Part shown: piece by piece, positions 14,183-21,939 of the stretch | How the letters are laid out: each line of letters begins with the position of its first letter | Numbering within the stretch: the stretch's first letter is position 1 | Source: a virus | IMG/VR virus record: IMGVR_UViG_3300036651_001316 | Location: 1 to 34,084 of that record | Reading direction: 5' to 3' (one strand) | DNA length: 34,084 bases | The notes under the pieces: model-generated | Databases searched by the model: none | The model's input: only the letters and a program-made list of their open reading frames with translations | What the model was told of the DNA's origin: nothing | Program-made: the position numbers and the translations under genes

Positions 14183-14443
14183 ATGTACCGACCTCGATTC
14201 ATGCCGCTGGCGCTGGGCCTGCTCGCTGGGCTGGGCTTCATGGCGGTGCCGCCCGTACACATCGCTGCCGCACCGCGCGTGGTGCATACGGTCGCGCGAC
14301 GCGCCACACGGCGCGCCTTCACCCGTGCCGGCGGTGGGCTGCCCAGCAAGAGGGGCCGCCCACAGAAGCACCACGGCAAGGCCTGCCGCCACGCCAAAGC
14401 AGCGCGCCAGCGTCGCCGCGCCTCGCGCATGACGCGCGATTGA
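14183..14443 (+). CDS. Small basic exported or membrane protein
   Basis: This 86-residue protein starts at ATG 14183 with an AGGAG site 7 bases upstream. The N-terminal 30 residues resemble a signal peptide (FMPLALGLLAGLGFMAVPPV then IAAAPR), and the rest is extremely rich in Arg, Lys, His and Ala, with a histone-like composition. It could be a periplasmic basic peptide or a tail-anchored protein. It lies between spanins and the TraR-type gene, where Mu-like phages carry variable genes. Function unknown. Confidence 0.55.
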   Translation: MYRPRFMPLALGLLAGLGFMAVPPVHIAAAPRVVHTVARRATRRAFTRAGGGLPSKRGRPQKHHGKACRHAKAARQRRRASRMTRD

Positions 14444-14458
14444 TCGGGAGCCGAAGCC

Positions 14459-14701
14459 TTGACTGACCAGATCGACCCCGTGCCGGAGCTTGAGCAACGC
14501 GAGCGGGACGAAGGCGTGCAGCGCGTGCGCGATCGCATTGCCGAAAGTTTCAAGCCCAGGGCGCCGGGCGTGGATGCCATTTGCATCGATTGCGACGAGC
14601 CGATCGAGCCCCAGCGCCTCGCGGTGCTGGCCGGCAAGACGAGCCGCTGCGCCAGCTGCGCGCAGGACCACGAGCAGCGCTCGCGGGGGTATCGCCGGTG
14701 A
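14459..14701 (+). CDS. TraR/DksA-type zinc finger protein
   Basis: This 80-residue protein has the TraR/DksA C4 zinc finger: C42 and C45 (CIDCDEPIE), C64 and C67 (CASC), with the usual RLAVLAGKTSRC between. The short N-terminal acidic helix is like TraR, which inserts into the RNA polymerase secondary channel and mimics DksA plus ppGpp. It may tilt host transcription during late growth. No ATG fits; TTG 14459 follows a GGGAG site by about 9 bases. Confidence 0.85.
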   Translation: MTDQIDPVPELEQRERDEGVQRVRDRIAESFKPRAPGVDAICIDCDEPIEPQRLAVLAGKTSRCASCAQDHEQRSRGYRR

Positions 14702-14991
14702 ACGAGACCATCGCCATCGTCATCATCGCCCTGCTGGTGGTGAACCTGATCGGGCTGTTGGTGGTCGGGCTGCGCGTGAGCGGGCAGTCCACCGACACCC
14801 GCCAGCTCGAAGGCCGGCTCACCAAGCTGGAAGCGCGCGTCGACAACCTGCCTACCCATCGCGACTTGCTGGAGCTGCGCACCGGCATCGGCGACGTGCA
14901 GGAGAGCGTGGCCGCCATCAGCGGCCGGACCGAGGCCATGACGCAGATGCTGCGCACCATCCAGGAGCACCTGCTGGAGAACGATCGATGA
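14698..14991 (+). CDS. DUF2730 membrane coiled-coil protein
   Basis: This 97-residue protein has an N-terminal membrane helix (about residues 4-24, IAIVIIALLVVNLIGLLVVG) and a periplasmic or cytoplasmic coiled coil (35-97), the pattern of DUF2730 proteins (Mu gp25-like) that precede the terminase genes. GTG 14698 overlaps the previous stop (GTGA). A role in lysis or DNA packaging has not been established for the family. Confidence 0.75.
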   Translation: MNETIAIVIIALLVVNLIGLLVVGLRVSGQSTDTRQLEGRLTKLEARVDNLPTHRDLLELRTGIGDVQESVAAISGRTEAMTQMLRTIQEHLLENDR

Positions 14992-15293
14992 AGACCTTTA
15001 CCGAGCGACTGCGCGAGGACCGCCGCCTGGTGATTCTGCGCATCCTGTCCGAGCAGCCGGGCTTCCGGCTCAACACCTCGAACCTGCATGCGGGCCTGCA
15101 CCACCTGGCCGTAGCTGCCTCCCGCGACGACGTGCTGACCGACGCCCACTGGCTCAAGGACCAGGGCCTGGTGCTGCTGGAGCCGGTGCCCGAGGTGCCC
15201 AACCTGTACCTGTGCACGCTGACCGCCCGCGGCAGCGACGTGGCCGAGGGGCACGCCCGCGTGCCCGGCATCAGCCACCCGAGCCCGAAGTAA
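14988..15293 (+). CDS. Winged-helix protein, Mu gp26-like
   Basis: This 101-residue protein resembles the VpaChn25_0724-type family located before the small terminase in Mu-like phages. Helices at the start (FTERLREDRRLVILRILSEQ) are followed by a central recognition-type helix (about 50-66) and a C-terminal wing (LYLCTLTARGSDVAEG). It starts at ATG 14988 overlapping the previous stop. It probably binds DNA or assists packaging; the mechanism is unknown. Confidence 0.78.
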   Translation: MKTFTERLREDRRLVILRILSEQPGFRLNTSNLHAGLHHLAVAASRDDVLTDAHWLKDQGLVLLEPVPEVPNLYLCTLTARGSDVAEGHARVPGISHPSPK

Positions 15294-15297
15294 GCCC

Positions 15298-15843
15298 ATG
15301 CCGCGCACCAGCTCGATCAAGCGCCTACCGGCCGACCAGCGCGCCTACCTGGAGAAGCTGATCCGCGAGGATTGCTACACCCTGGATGAACTGCGGGACA
15401 AGGTACGCGAGCGCTTCCCCGAAGCGCGAACGCCCAGTCGAAGTGCCCTGGGCCGCTACACCCAGCACGTGGGCGAGCTGGCGGGACGCATGCGCGACAT
15501 CCAGGCGGCGAGTTCCTCGCTGGTGTCGGAGCTGGGCGAGGACCCGAACGATCGCGCGGGCCAGCTCCTGGTGCAGGCGGTGACCACGCTGGCCACCCAT
15601 GCCGCGCTGAAAGCCACCGACGCCGAGGCCGAGGATCTGTCGATCAAGGAGATCGGCATGCTGGCCCGCGGCGCGCGCGCCGTAATGGAGGCGCGGAAGA
15701 TCAGCCTGCAGGAGCGCCAGGAGATCACCCGCATTGCCCGCGAGCAGGCGGCCGAGGAAGCGGCGACCGTCGCCCGCACGGACGGCGTCTCGGAAGAGAC
15801 CGTCGAGCGCATCCGCGCCCGGGTGTTGAGGGGCGGCGGCTGA
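15298..15843 (+). CDS. Small terminase subunit, DUF3486
   Basis: This 181-residue protein matches the Mu gp27-like DUF3486 family. The N-terminal RTSSIKRLPADQRAYLEKLI segment and a helix-turn-helix at about 28-52 (TLDELRDKVRERFPEARTPS) bind DNA; the rest is helical for oligomerisation. It would recognise the phage packaging site at the left end and load the large terminase. Its stop shares one base with the next start. Confidence 0.88.
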   Translation: MPRTSSIKRLPADQRAYLEKLIREDCYTLDELRDKVRERFPEARTPSRSALGRYTQHVGELAGRMRDIQAASSSLVSELGEDPNDRAGQLLVQAVTTLATHAALKATDAEAEDLSIKEIGMLARGARAVMEARKISLQERQEITRIAREQAAEEAATVARTDGVSEETVERIRARVLRGGG

Positions 15844-17273
15844 TGGGCAATGCCCGCATCATCCCGGCCCACAAGGACGGGCTGTTCCTCGACTATCAGA
15901 TGGCGTGGGTCGAGGACCGCAGCCGCCTGAAGCTGATGGAGAAGGCGCGCCAGATCGGCCTCTCCTGGAGCACGGCCTATGCGGCGGTGGAGCGCACGGC
16001 GATCAAGGGCGCGCGCAACAACCAGTGGGTGAGCAGCCGCGACGACATGCAGGCGATGCTGTTCATCCAGGACTGCAAGATGTGGGCGGAGGTGCTGGGC
16101 ATGGCCGCCCGCGACATGGGCGACATCGTCATCGACCCGAAGACGCGCGCCACGGCTCGCGTGCTGGAGTTCGCCAGCGGCAAGTCCATCAACAGCATGT
16201 CGAGCAACCCGGACGCCCAGGCGGGTAAGCGCGGCGGCCGCATCCTGGATGAGTTCGCGTTGCACCCAGACCCGCGCAAGCTATGGTCGATCGCTTACCC
16301 GGGTATCACCTGGGGCGGTCAGCTTGAGGTCGTGACCACCCACCGCGGCAGCCGCAACTTCTTCAATCAGCTGGTCCGCGAGGTCAAGGAAAGCGGCAAC
16401 CCGAAGCAGATCAGCCTGCACACCGTCACCATCGAGCGCGCGCTCGCCGCGGGCTTTCTCTACAAGCTGCAGCAGGCATTGCCGGCGGACGATCCCGTCC
16501 AGGCCATGACCGAGGCGGACTACTTCGACTTCGTGCGCTCGGGCTGCGCCGACGAAGAGTCGTTCCTGCAGGAGTACATGTGCATCCCCGGGGACGACGA
16601 TGCGGCGTTCCTCGAATATGACCTGATCGCGGCATGCGAATACGCCAGCGCGGTCGCCTGGGAGCAGATCGAGAAGGGCGAGCTGTACTGCGGCGTCGAC
16701 ATCGGCCGCAAGAAGGACCTGACGGTGCTTTGGGTGGTCGAACGCCTGGGTGATGTGCTTTACACGCGCCTGGTGTTGCCGCTGGAGCGCATGCGCAAGT
16801 CGGACCAGGAGAAGATCCTCTATCCCTGGTTCGAGCGCTGCCAGCGGATCTGCATCGACGCCACGGGCCTGGGCATCGGCTGGGCCGACGACGCGCAGGA
16901 CAAGTTCGGCGAGCACAGGGTGGAGGCGGTCAACTTCACCCCCGCGGTGAAGGAAGCACTGGCCTATCCGCTGCGCGGCAAGATGGAAGATCGCCAGCTG
17001 CGGATTCCCTACGACAAGCACATCCGCGCCGACCTGCGATCGGTCACCAAGCAGACCACGGCCGCGGGCAACATCCGATTCACCGCAGAGCGCACGCCTG
17101 ACGGCCATGCCGACCGCTTCTGGGCGCTCGCACTGGCGATCCACGCCGCAAGCACGCCGGCCGAAATGTTCGCCTACCAGAAGGTGCCCACCCGCGGCGA
17201 CGCCAACGGCGATCGCCAGCACCGGCCGGTGTCGATCACCGCCGGCTTCAAGACGTCCAAGAGGGTTCTCTAA
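15843..17273 (+). CDS. Large terminase subunit, Mu gp28-like
   Basis: This 476-residue protein has an N-terminal ATPase and C-terminal nuclease. The Walker A variant is KARQIGLSWS (34-43), Walker B is GGRILDEF (131-138, D136/E137), and the coupling-type motif is TTHRGS (165-170). The nuclease begins with D286 in CGVDIGRKKDLTV, with further acidic residues towards DGHADRFW near the C-terminus. It powers headful packaging of phage DNA with host flanks. No disruption is seen. Confidence 0.95.
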   Translation: MGNARIIPAHKDGLFLDYQMAWVEDRSRLKLMEKARQIGLSWSTAYAAVERTAIKGARNNQWVSSRDDMQAMLFIQDCKMWAEVLGMAARDMGDIVIDPKTRATARVLEFASGKSINSMSSNPDAQAGKRGGRILDEFALHPDPRKLWSIAYPGITWGGQLEVVTTHRGSRNFFNQLVREVKESGNPKQISLHTVTIERALAAGFLYKLQQALPADDPVQAMTEADYFDFVRSGCADEESFLQEYMCIPGDDDAAFLEYDLIAACEYASAVAWEQIEKGELYCGVDIGRKKDLTVLWVVERLGDVLYTRLVLPLERMRKSDQEKILYPWFERCQRICIDATGLGIGWADDAQDKFGEHRVEAVNFTPAVKEALAYPLRGKMEDRQLRIPYDKHIRADLRSVTKQTTAAGNIRFTAERTPDGHADRFWALALAIHAASTPAEMFAYQKVPTRGDANGDRQHRPVSITAGFKTSKRVL

Positions 17274-18862
17274 TGGCGCTTTCGCGCATCGTCGGCCCTG
17301 ATGGCCAGCCCTTCGAGTTGGGCGTGCTGCAGCAGGAAATCGCCCGGCCCACCATCACTGGCATCCGTTCCACGTGGGGCTTTGCGCCCGTGGCCGGCTC
17401 GCTGTCACCCTCGCGCCTGGCGCAGATCCTGATCGACGCCAGCGAGAACGATGCACGCGACTACCTCACCCTTGCCGAGGAAATGGAGGAGCGCGACTGG
17501 CACTACACCAGCGTGCTGGGTACGCGTAAGCGAGCCGTGTCCGGCCTGCCGGTGACGGTGGAGTCGGCCTCGGACGATCCGAAGGACGTCAAGCTGGCCG
17601 ATGCCGTGCGCGAGCTGGTACGCGCGCCGGAGTTCGGCGACCTGGCGGACGACTGCCTCGACGCCCTGGGCAAGGGCTACAGCGCGGTGGAGATCGTATG
17701 GGACCGCAGCGGCAAGACCTGGCGCCCGGCCCGCTACGAATGGCGCGACCCGCGCTTCTTCCGCTTCGACTACGAGACGCAGACCCAGCTGATGCTGCTC
17801 GACGACGGGCACATCATGGGCACGCCGCTGCCGGCGTTTAAGTTCATCGTGCACCGCCCGCGGCTGAAGTCCGGCCTCTCGATCCGCGGTGGCCTGGCGC
17901 GCATCGCGGCGGCGGCCTACATGTGCAAGAGCTTCACGCTGACCGACTGGATGGCGTTCGCCGAAGTGTTCGGCATGCCGCTGCGCATCGGTCGGTACTC
18001 GCCAGGCACGTCGCAAGACGATATCAACACGCTGATCACCGCGGTGGCCAACATCGGCACCGACGCGGCGGCGATCCTGCCCAAGTCGATGGAGATCGAG
18101 TTCCAGCAGCTGGCGCGCACCAGCGACGGCGGCGACAAGGTGTTCGCCGGCTTGGCCGACTGGCTCGATCGCCAGGTGAGCAAGGCGGTGCTGGGCCAGA
18201 CGGCCACCACCGACGCGCAGCCGACGGGGCTGGGTTCCAACACGGCCAGCGTGCACAACGACGTACGCGGCGACATCCAGAAGTCCGACGCGCGCCAGCT
18301 CAGCAACACGCTCAGCCGCGACCTGGTCCGGCCGTACATCGACCTCAACTTCGGGCCGCAGGAGCATTACCCGCGGATCTGCATCGAGGTGGTCGAGCCG
18401 GAAGATCTGACCGCATTGACCGAGGCCCTAGCCAAGCTGGTGCCGCTCGGACTTCGCGTAGGCCAATCTGTGGTGCGGGACAAGATCGGCATTCCGGACC
18501 CGGACAAGGACGAGGAGATCCTGGTACCGCCGGCGCCTGCTGCCACCCCGGCGGCGGCGCCGGCCCCAACACCGGCCGCTGAGAAACGCGCCCGCAACCG
18601 CGCGGGCAGCGGTGACCCCCTGGACGATGACGCGATCGACGAGCTGGTCACCGATCCGCTCGGCGACTGGGCGCCGCTGGTGGACCCGCTGGTCGATCCG
18701 GTGCGCGCCTTGGCCGAGCGATCGCAGACCGAAGAGGAGTTCCTCGCCGGTCTGGCCGAGCTGATGGCCACCGAAGATCCGGCCGACCTGGTGCGCTCGC
18801 TCGCCACGCAGGCGTTCAAGGCCCGCGCCCTGGGTGACGCCACCGACAAGCCGGTGGTCTGA
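17273..18862 (+). CDS. Portal protein, DUF935 (Mu gp29-like)
   Basis: This 529-residue protein fits the DUF935 portal family: the LTLAEEMEERDWHYTSVLGT segment, the SAVEIVWDRSG strand region, the WMAFAEVFGMPLRIGRYSPG motif and the VSKAVLGQTATTD motif are all present. It forms the ring at the capsid vertex for DNA entry and exit. Residues about 415-450 are an Ala/Pro-rich linker and the end is acidic. Its ATG shares one base with the terminase stop. Confidence 0.95.
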   Translation: MALSRIVGPDGQPFELGVLQQEIARPTITGIRSTWGFAPVAGSLSPSRLAQILIDASENDARDYLTLAEEMEERDWHYTSVLGTRKRAVSGLPVTVESASDDPKDVKLADAVRELVRAPEFGDLADDCLDALGKGYSAVEIVWDRSGKTWRPARYEWRDPRFFRFDYETQTQLMLLDDGHIMGTPLPAFKFIVHRPRLKSGLSIRGGLARIAAAAYMCKSFTLTDWMAFAEVFGMPLRIGRYSPGTSQDDINTLITAVANIGTDAAAILPKSMEIEFQQLARTSDGGDKVFAGLADWLDRQVSKAVLGQTATTDAQPTGLGSNTASVHNDVRGDIQKSDARQLSNTLSRDLVRPYIDLNFGPQEHYPRICIEVVEPEDLTALTEALAKLVPLGLRVGQSVVRDKIGIPDPDKDEEILVPPAPAATPAAAPAPTPAAEKRARNRAGSGDPLDDDAIDELVTDPLGDWAPLVDPLVDPVRALAERSQTEEEFLAGLAELMATEDPADLVRSLATQAFKARALGDATDKPVV

Positions 18863-18864
18863 GC

Positions 18865-20244
18865 ATGGACTTCACCGCCGGCCCGGTGCCGCAGGAGGCG
18901 CTGGACTACCTGCAGGCCAAGCGACTGAAGGTGGGCTTCGACTACCGCGATGTGTGGCGCGAGGAGCACGCCGGCGCGTTCACCGTCGCGAAGATGACCC
19001 AGCTGGACATGCTCAGCGACATGCGCGACTCGCTGGCTGGGGCGCTGAAGAACGGCACCACCCTGCGCGACTGGGCCAAGCAGGTGACGCCCGAGCTGCA
19101 GAAGCGCGGCTGGTGGGGCGTGCAGCAGGCGGTCGACCCGCTGACGGGCAAGGTGGGCCAGGTGCAGCTCGGCTCGCCGCGGCGCCTGCGCACGATCTAC
19201 AACGCCAACCTGCGCACCGCCCGCCAGGCGGGCCAGTGGGAGCGCATCCAGCGCACGGCCAGCACGCACCCCTACCTGCTTTACCTGCTGGGTCCGAGCG
19301 CGCGCCACCGGCCGCAGCACGTGGCCTGGGCCGGCTCGCTGCTGCCGATCGAGGACGAGTTCTGGCGCTACGCCATGCCGCCCAACGGCTGGGGCTGCAA
19401 GTGCTGGGTGCGACAGGTAAGCCGGGTGGAGTACGGCCGCCTGCGTGATCGCGGCTACCAGGACCCGCTGGCGCCGGCCGAGCTGAACCCGGACACCGGC
19501 CTGCCCACCGGGCGGCGCGTGCAGCAGCTGCTGCCGGTCAAGCTGGAAACACCCCAGCTGGAGTTCCGCCAGTGGGTGAACAAGCGCACGGGCGAGATCG
19601 AGCGCGTGCCCGATGGCATCGACCCGGGCTGGGACACCAACCCTGGCCAAGTGGCCAGGCGCCGCCAGGTGGCGCAGGAGTTCATGCAGTCGGTGAACCG
19701 TGCTCCGGCCGCCGCGGGCGCCCGGGCGATGGCGCAGACGCTGCCGGTGATCCAGGACGATCTGGAGGGCGCCTATCGTGAGTGGGTGGACGCCATTGCC
19801 GGCGGCGGGCTGGATCGCATGGGCGGGCGCCGCACCATCGGTGCGCTGAGCCCGCAGGTGGTGCAGGCGCTCAAGCAGAAGGTAGGCGTGACGCCGGCGA
19901 CGGCGGGCCTGACGATCGACCAGCGCGAGGTGGCCCACCTGGTGGCCCAGGCCCGCACGGGAACCACCGCCGCTACGCCGCGGCTCGGCGACGTGCGCAA
20001 CCTGGTGCGCTACCTGGCCAAGCCGCGCGCGGTGATCTGGAACGGCGCGGCCACGCGCCCGGCGCTGTTGTATGTGTTCGAGTCGGCGCTGCTGCAGAGC
20101 GGCCAGTACGGACGACTGGCGGTGAGCATCGACGTTGCAGCGGATGGGGCGGCCATCAATGCGCTGCGCAGCGCGCAGATAGTGGATCGCGCCAGCCTGG
20201 AACAGCCCGGCATGCTGCGCCTGGATGAGGGCGACGCCCTGTAG
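18865..20244 (+). CDS. MuF-type head morphogenesis protein
   Basis: This 459-residue protein is the Mu gp30/F counterpart. The F domain (about 40-190) has the family signature HVAWAGSLLPIEDEFWRYAM with PPNGWGCKCWV (C178, C180). The region after about 345 is a distinct alpha/beta module (LVRYLAKPRAVIWNGAATRP, LLYVFESAL, RLAVSID, then LRSAQIVDRASL) resembling BECR-fold nuclease-like domains that are often fused to MuF proteins. MuF proteins enter the capsid in few copies, so the tail module could be delivered with DNA. The head role is well supported; the nuclease-like reading is inference. Confidence 0.9.
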   Translation: MDFTAGPVPQEALDYLQAKRLKVGFDYRDVWREEHAGAFTVAKMTQLDMLSDMRDSLAGALKNGTTLRDWAKQVTPELQKRGWWGVQQAVDPLTGKVGQVQLGSPRRLRTIYNANLRTARQAGQWERIQRTASTHPYLLYLLGPSARHRPQHVAWAGSLLPIEDEFWRYAMPPNGWGCKCWVRQVSRVEYGRLRDRGYQDPLAPAELNPDTGLPTGRRVQQLLPVKLETPQLEFRQWVNKRTGEIERVPDGIDPGWDTNPGQVARRRQVAQEFMQSVNRAPAAAGARAMAQTLPVIQDDLEGAYREWVDAIAGGGLDRMGGRRTIGALSPQVVQALKQKVGVTPATAGLTIDQREVAHLVAQARTGTTAATPRLGDVRNLVRYLAKPRAVIWNGAATRPALLYVFESALLQSGQYGRLAVSIDVAADGAAINALRSAQIVDRASLEQPGMLRLDEGDAL

Positions 20245-20523
20245 CGTGCCTGGCCCCCACGACGCGTCCGGGAGACCCCTCGCCAGAATCGCCCTGTGAG
20301 GCCCGTGCAGCCCCCTGGTGCCACCCGATCTAGCGACCCCCACCGGTCCCGGCGCTTTCAAACGCGTTTAAACGCCCTCACAGGGCTTTCACGTCCGCCT
20401 TCACAGCCGGACTTGCCACCGAACCGCCCCGGCGGCATGCTGACCACCCCGCTTGAAGCCCTAGTCGTCTGACTGAAGCGCTTCAGCCTGCCGGCTCCGT
20501 CCGGCGATCGGCAGCATGGCCCC
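20245..20523. promoter_or_regulatory. Regulatory gap before the I operon
   Basis: This 279-base gap has no credible gene. It contains a 10-bp inverted repeat (20291-20300 with 20377-20386), a short hairpin sharing its right arm (20374-20378 with 20382-20386), overlapping palindromes AAACGCGTTT (20360-20369) and GTTTAAAC (20366-20373), and the late-control palindrome at 20473-20490. The patch around 20355-20375 is richer in A and T than its surroundings. It probably ends the upstream head operon and starts the I operon, as Mu PI does. Confidence 0.55.
20473..20490. promoter_or_regulatory. Late-control palindrome, copy 2 (before gene I)
   Basis: CTGAAGCGCTTCAGCCTG contains a perfect 14-bp palindrome (20473-20486) and matches 12121-12138 at 17 of 18 bases. 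It lies 34 bases before the start of the I-like gene. At the same 39-base offset as the TAGCCT of copy 1 there is CAGCAT, a weak match. If transcription began about seven bases after it, the I mRNA would be almost leaderless, which would fit the lack of a ribosome site there; this last point is speculative. Confidence 0.55.
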
Positions 20524-21525
20524 ATGCTCGCCGCCAAATCCCCCCTGCAGGCCGCTCTCTGTGCGGCCGAAACCACGCCCGAACGGGCCGCCCTGTGCTT
20601 CGCACTGGCGGCCGACGAGGCGGCTGCCGACGCCGCGCCGCAATGGCGCGAGCTGATCCCGGCGCCGGCCGCCGATGGCCGGATCGTCGGCCAGGACGGT
20701 CGCTGGTGGACGATGCCGGACGCGCAGGCGGTGGTCGACCAGTTCACGCTGGCCCTGCCGGTGGACGTGAACCACGCCAGCGAGCTGCAGGCGCCGACCG
20801 GCAAGGAATCCCCAGCGCAAGGCTGGGTCGAGGCCCTGGAGGCACGCAATGGTGCCGTGTGGGGCCAGATCAGCTGGACGCCCCGCGGGCGCCAGGCGGT
20901 GGCCGACCGCGAGTACCGCTTTCTGTCGCCGGTGTTCAAGTTCAACCCGAACACCCGGCAGATCCACCGCTTGACCAGCGTGGCGCTGGTCAACGAACCC
21001 AACTTCCCCCTGGCGCTGAACCGCGCCTCCGACCAGGAGATCCCCACCGTGGATGAAGCCATCCGCAAGGCCCTCGGCTTGCCCGAGCAGGCCACGCTCG
21101 ACCAGGCGGTGACCGCCATCAATTCGCTGCGCACCGCCGCGCCGGCGCTGGACAAGTACGTGCCGCGTGCCGATTACGACACCGCGATCAACCGCGCGCA
21201 GACCGCCGAGAACAAGCTCGCCGAGCAGGCGAAGACGCAGCTGCAGGCGCAGATCGACACCGAAATCGAGGCGGCGCTCAAGGCCGGAAAGATCACCCCG
21301 GCGACCGTCGACTACCACAAGGCGCAGTGCGCGGCCGAGGGTGGCCTGGAGCGCTTCCGCGCGTTCGTGCAGGTCGCGCCCGAAGTGGCCGGCAATACGA
21401 ACCTGGACGGCAAGCCGCCGCAGGGTACCGACAACAAGGGCCTCAACGCCGCCACCAAGAACATCGGCGCGATGTTTGGCAACAGCGTTGAAGACATCGC
21501 CAAGTACGGCCAGGAGAAAGCGTGA
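20524..21525 (+). CDS. I: Head protease and scaffold, Mu I-like
   Basis: This 333-residue protein is the Mu I counterpart. The N-terminal protease half carries DVNHAS (H84), EYRFLSPVF (S135) and TSVALVNEPNFP (E158), the family signature and likely catalytic His, Ser and acidic residue. The C-terminal half (about 200-290) is a charged coiled coil acting as scaffold, as in the Z product made from the 3' part of I. The scaffold is digested during capsid maturation. The start at ATG 20524 has no clear ribosome site. Confidence 0.9.
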   Translation: MLAAKSPLQAALCAAETTPERAALCFALAADEAAADAAPQWRELIPAPAADGRIVGQDGRWWTMPDAQAVVDQFTLALPVDVNHASELQAPTGKESPAQGWVEALEARNGAVWGQISWTPRGRQAVADREYRFLSPVFKFNPNTRQIHRLTSVALVNEPNFPLALNRASDQEIPTVDEAIRKALGLPEQATLDQAVTAINSLRTAAPALDKYVPRADYDTAINRAQTAENKLAEQAKTQLQAQIDTEIEAALKAGKITPATVDYHKAQCAAEGGLERFRAFVQVAPEVAGNTNLDGKPPQGTDNKGLNAATKNIGAMFGNSVEDIAKYGQEKA

Positions 21526-21926
21526 TGCTCACCGCCGATCGCAACACCGCAGTCAAGGAAGGCACGGTCATTTCCGTGCCGGTCGCCGCGGGCGCCAAGA
21601 TCTTCGCCGGCGCGCTGGTGGTGGCCAACGCCACCGGCTATGCCGCCCCGGGCTCGACCGCCCTCAACCTCACCTATCTGGGCCGCGCCGAGGAATACGT
21701 GGACAACACGGCCGGTGCCGATGGCGCCGTGGAGATCCGCGTGCGTCGTGGTCAGGCGTTCTACTGGAAAAACTCCGGTACGGACCCGGTCATCCAGGCC
21801 AGCCTGGGCAAGCCCGCCTACATCGTCGACGACGCGACCGTCTCGAAGACGAACGCCGGCGGCAACACACAGTCTGCCGCGGGCGTCGTGATCGGCGTCG
21901 ACGCCGGCGGCGTCTGGGTCCAATAA
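21525..21926 (+). CDS. Head decoration-like protein
   Basis: This 133-residue protein is the small structural protein between I and T. It is beta-rich, with repeated Val/Ala/Gly strands and the pattern TVISVPVAAGAKIFAGALVV typical of capsid-associated proteins in Mu-like phages. It would sit on or stabilise the head. ATG 21525 has AGGAG eight bases upstream; the adjacent GTG 21522 is closer than usual. Confidence 0.75.
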   Translation: MLTADRNTAVKEGTVISVPVAAGAKIFAGALVVANATGYAAPGSTALNLTYLGRAEEYVDNTAGADGAVEIRVRRGQAFYWKNSGTDPVIQASLGKPAYIVDDATVSKTNAGGNTQSAAGVVIGVDAGGVWVQ

Positions 21927-21939
21927 GGAGCGCAACGCG

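Noticed and set aside
13567-14970. 467-residue minus-strand open frame over spanins and TraR-type gene
   Set aside because: It runs against Rz, Rz1 and the zinc finger gene, all with recognisable motifs.
18367-20361. 664-residue minus-strand open frame opposite the portal and MuF genes
   Set aside because: Composition is that of antisense reading of GC-rich codons and it covers two well-recognised genes.
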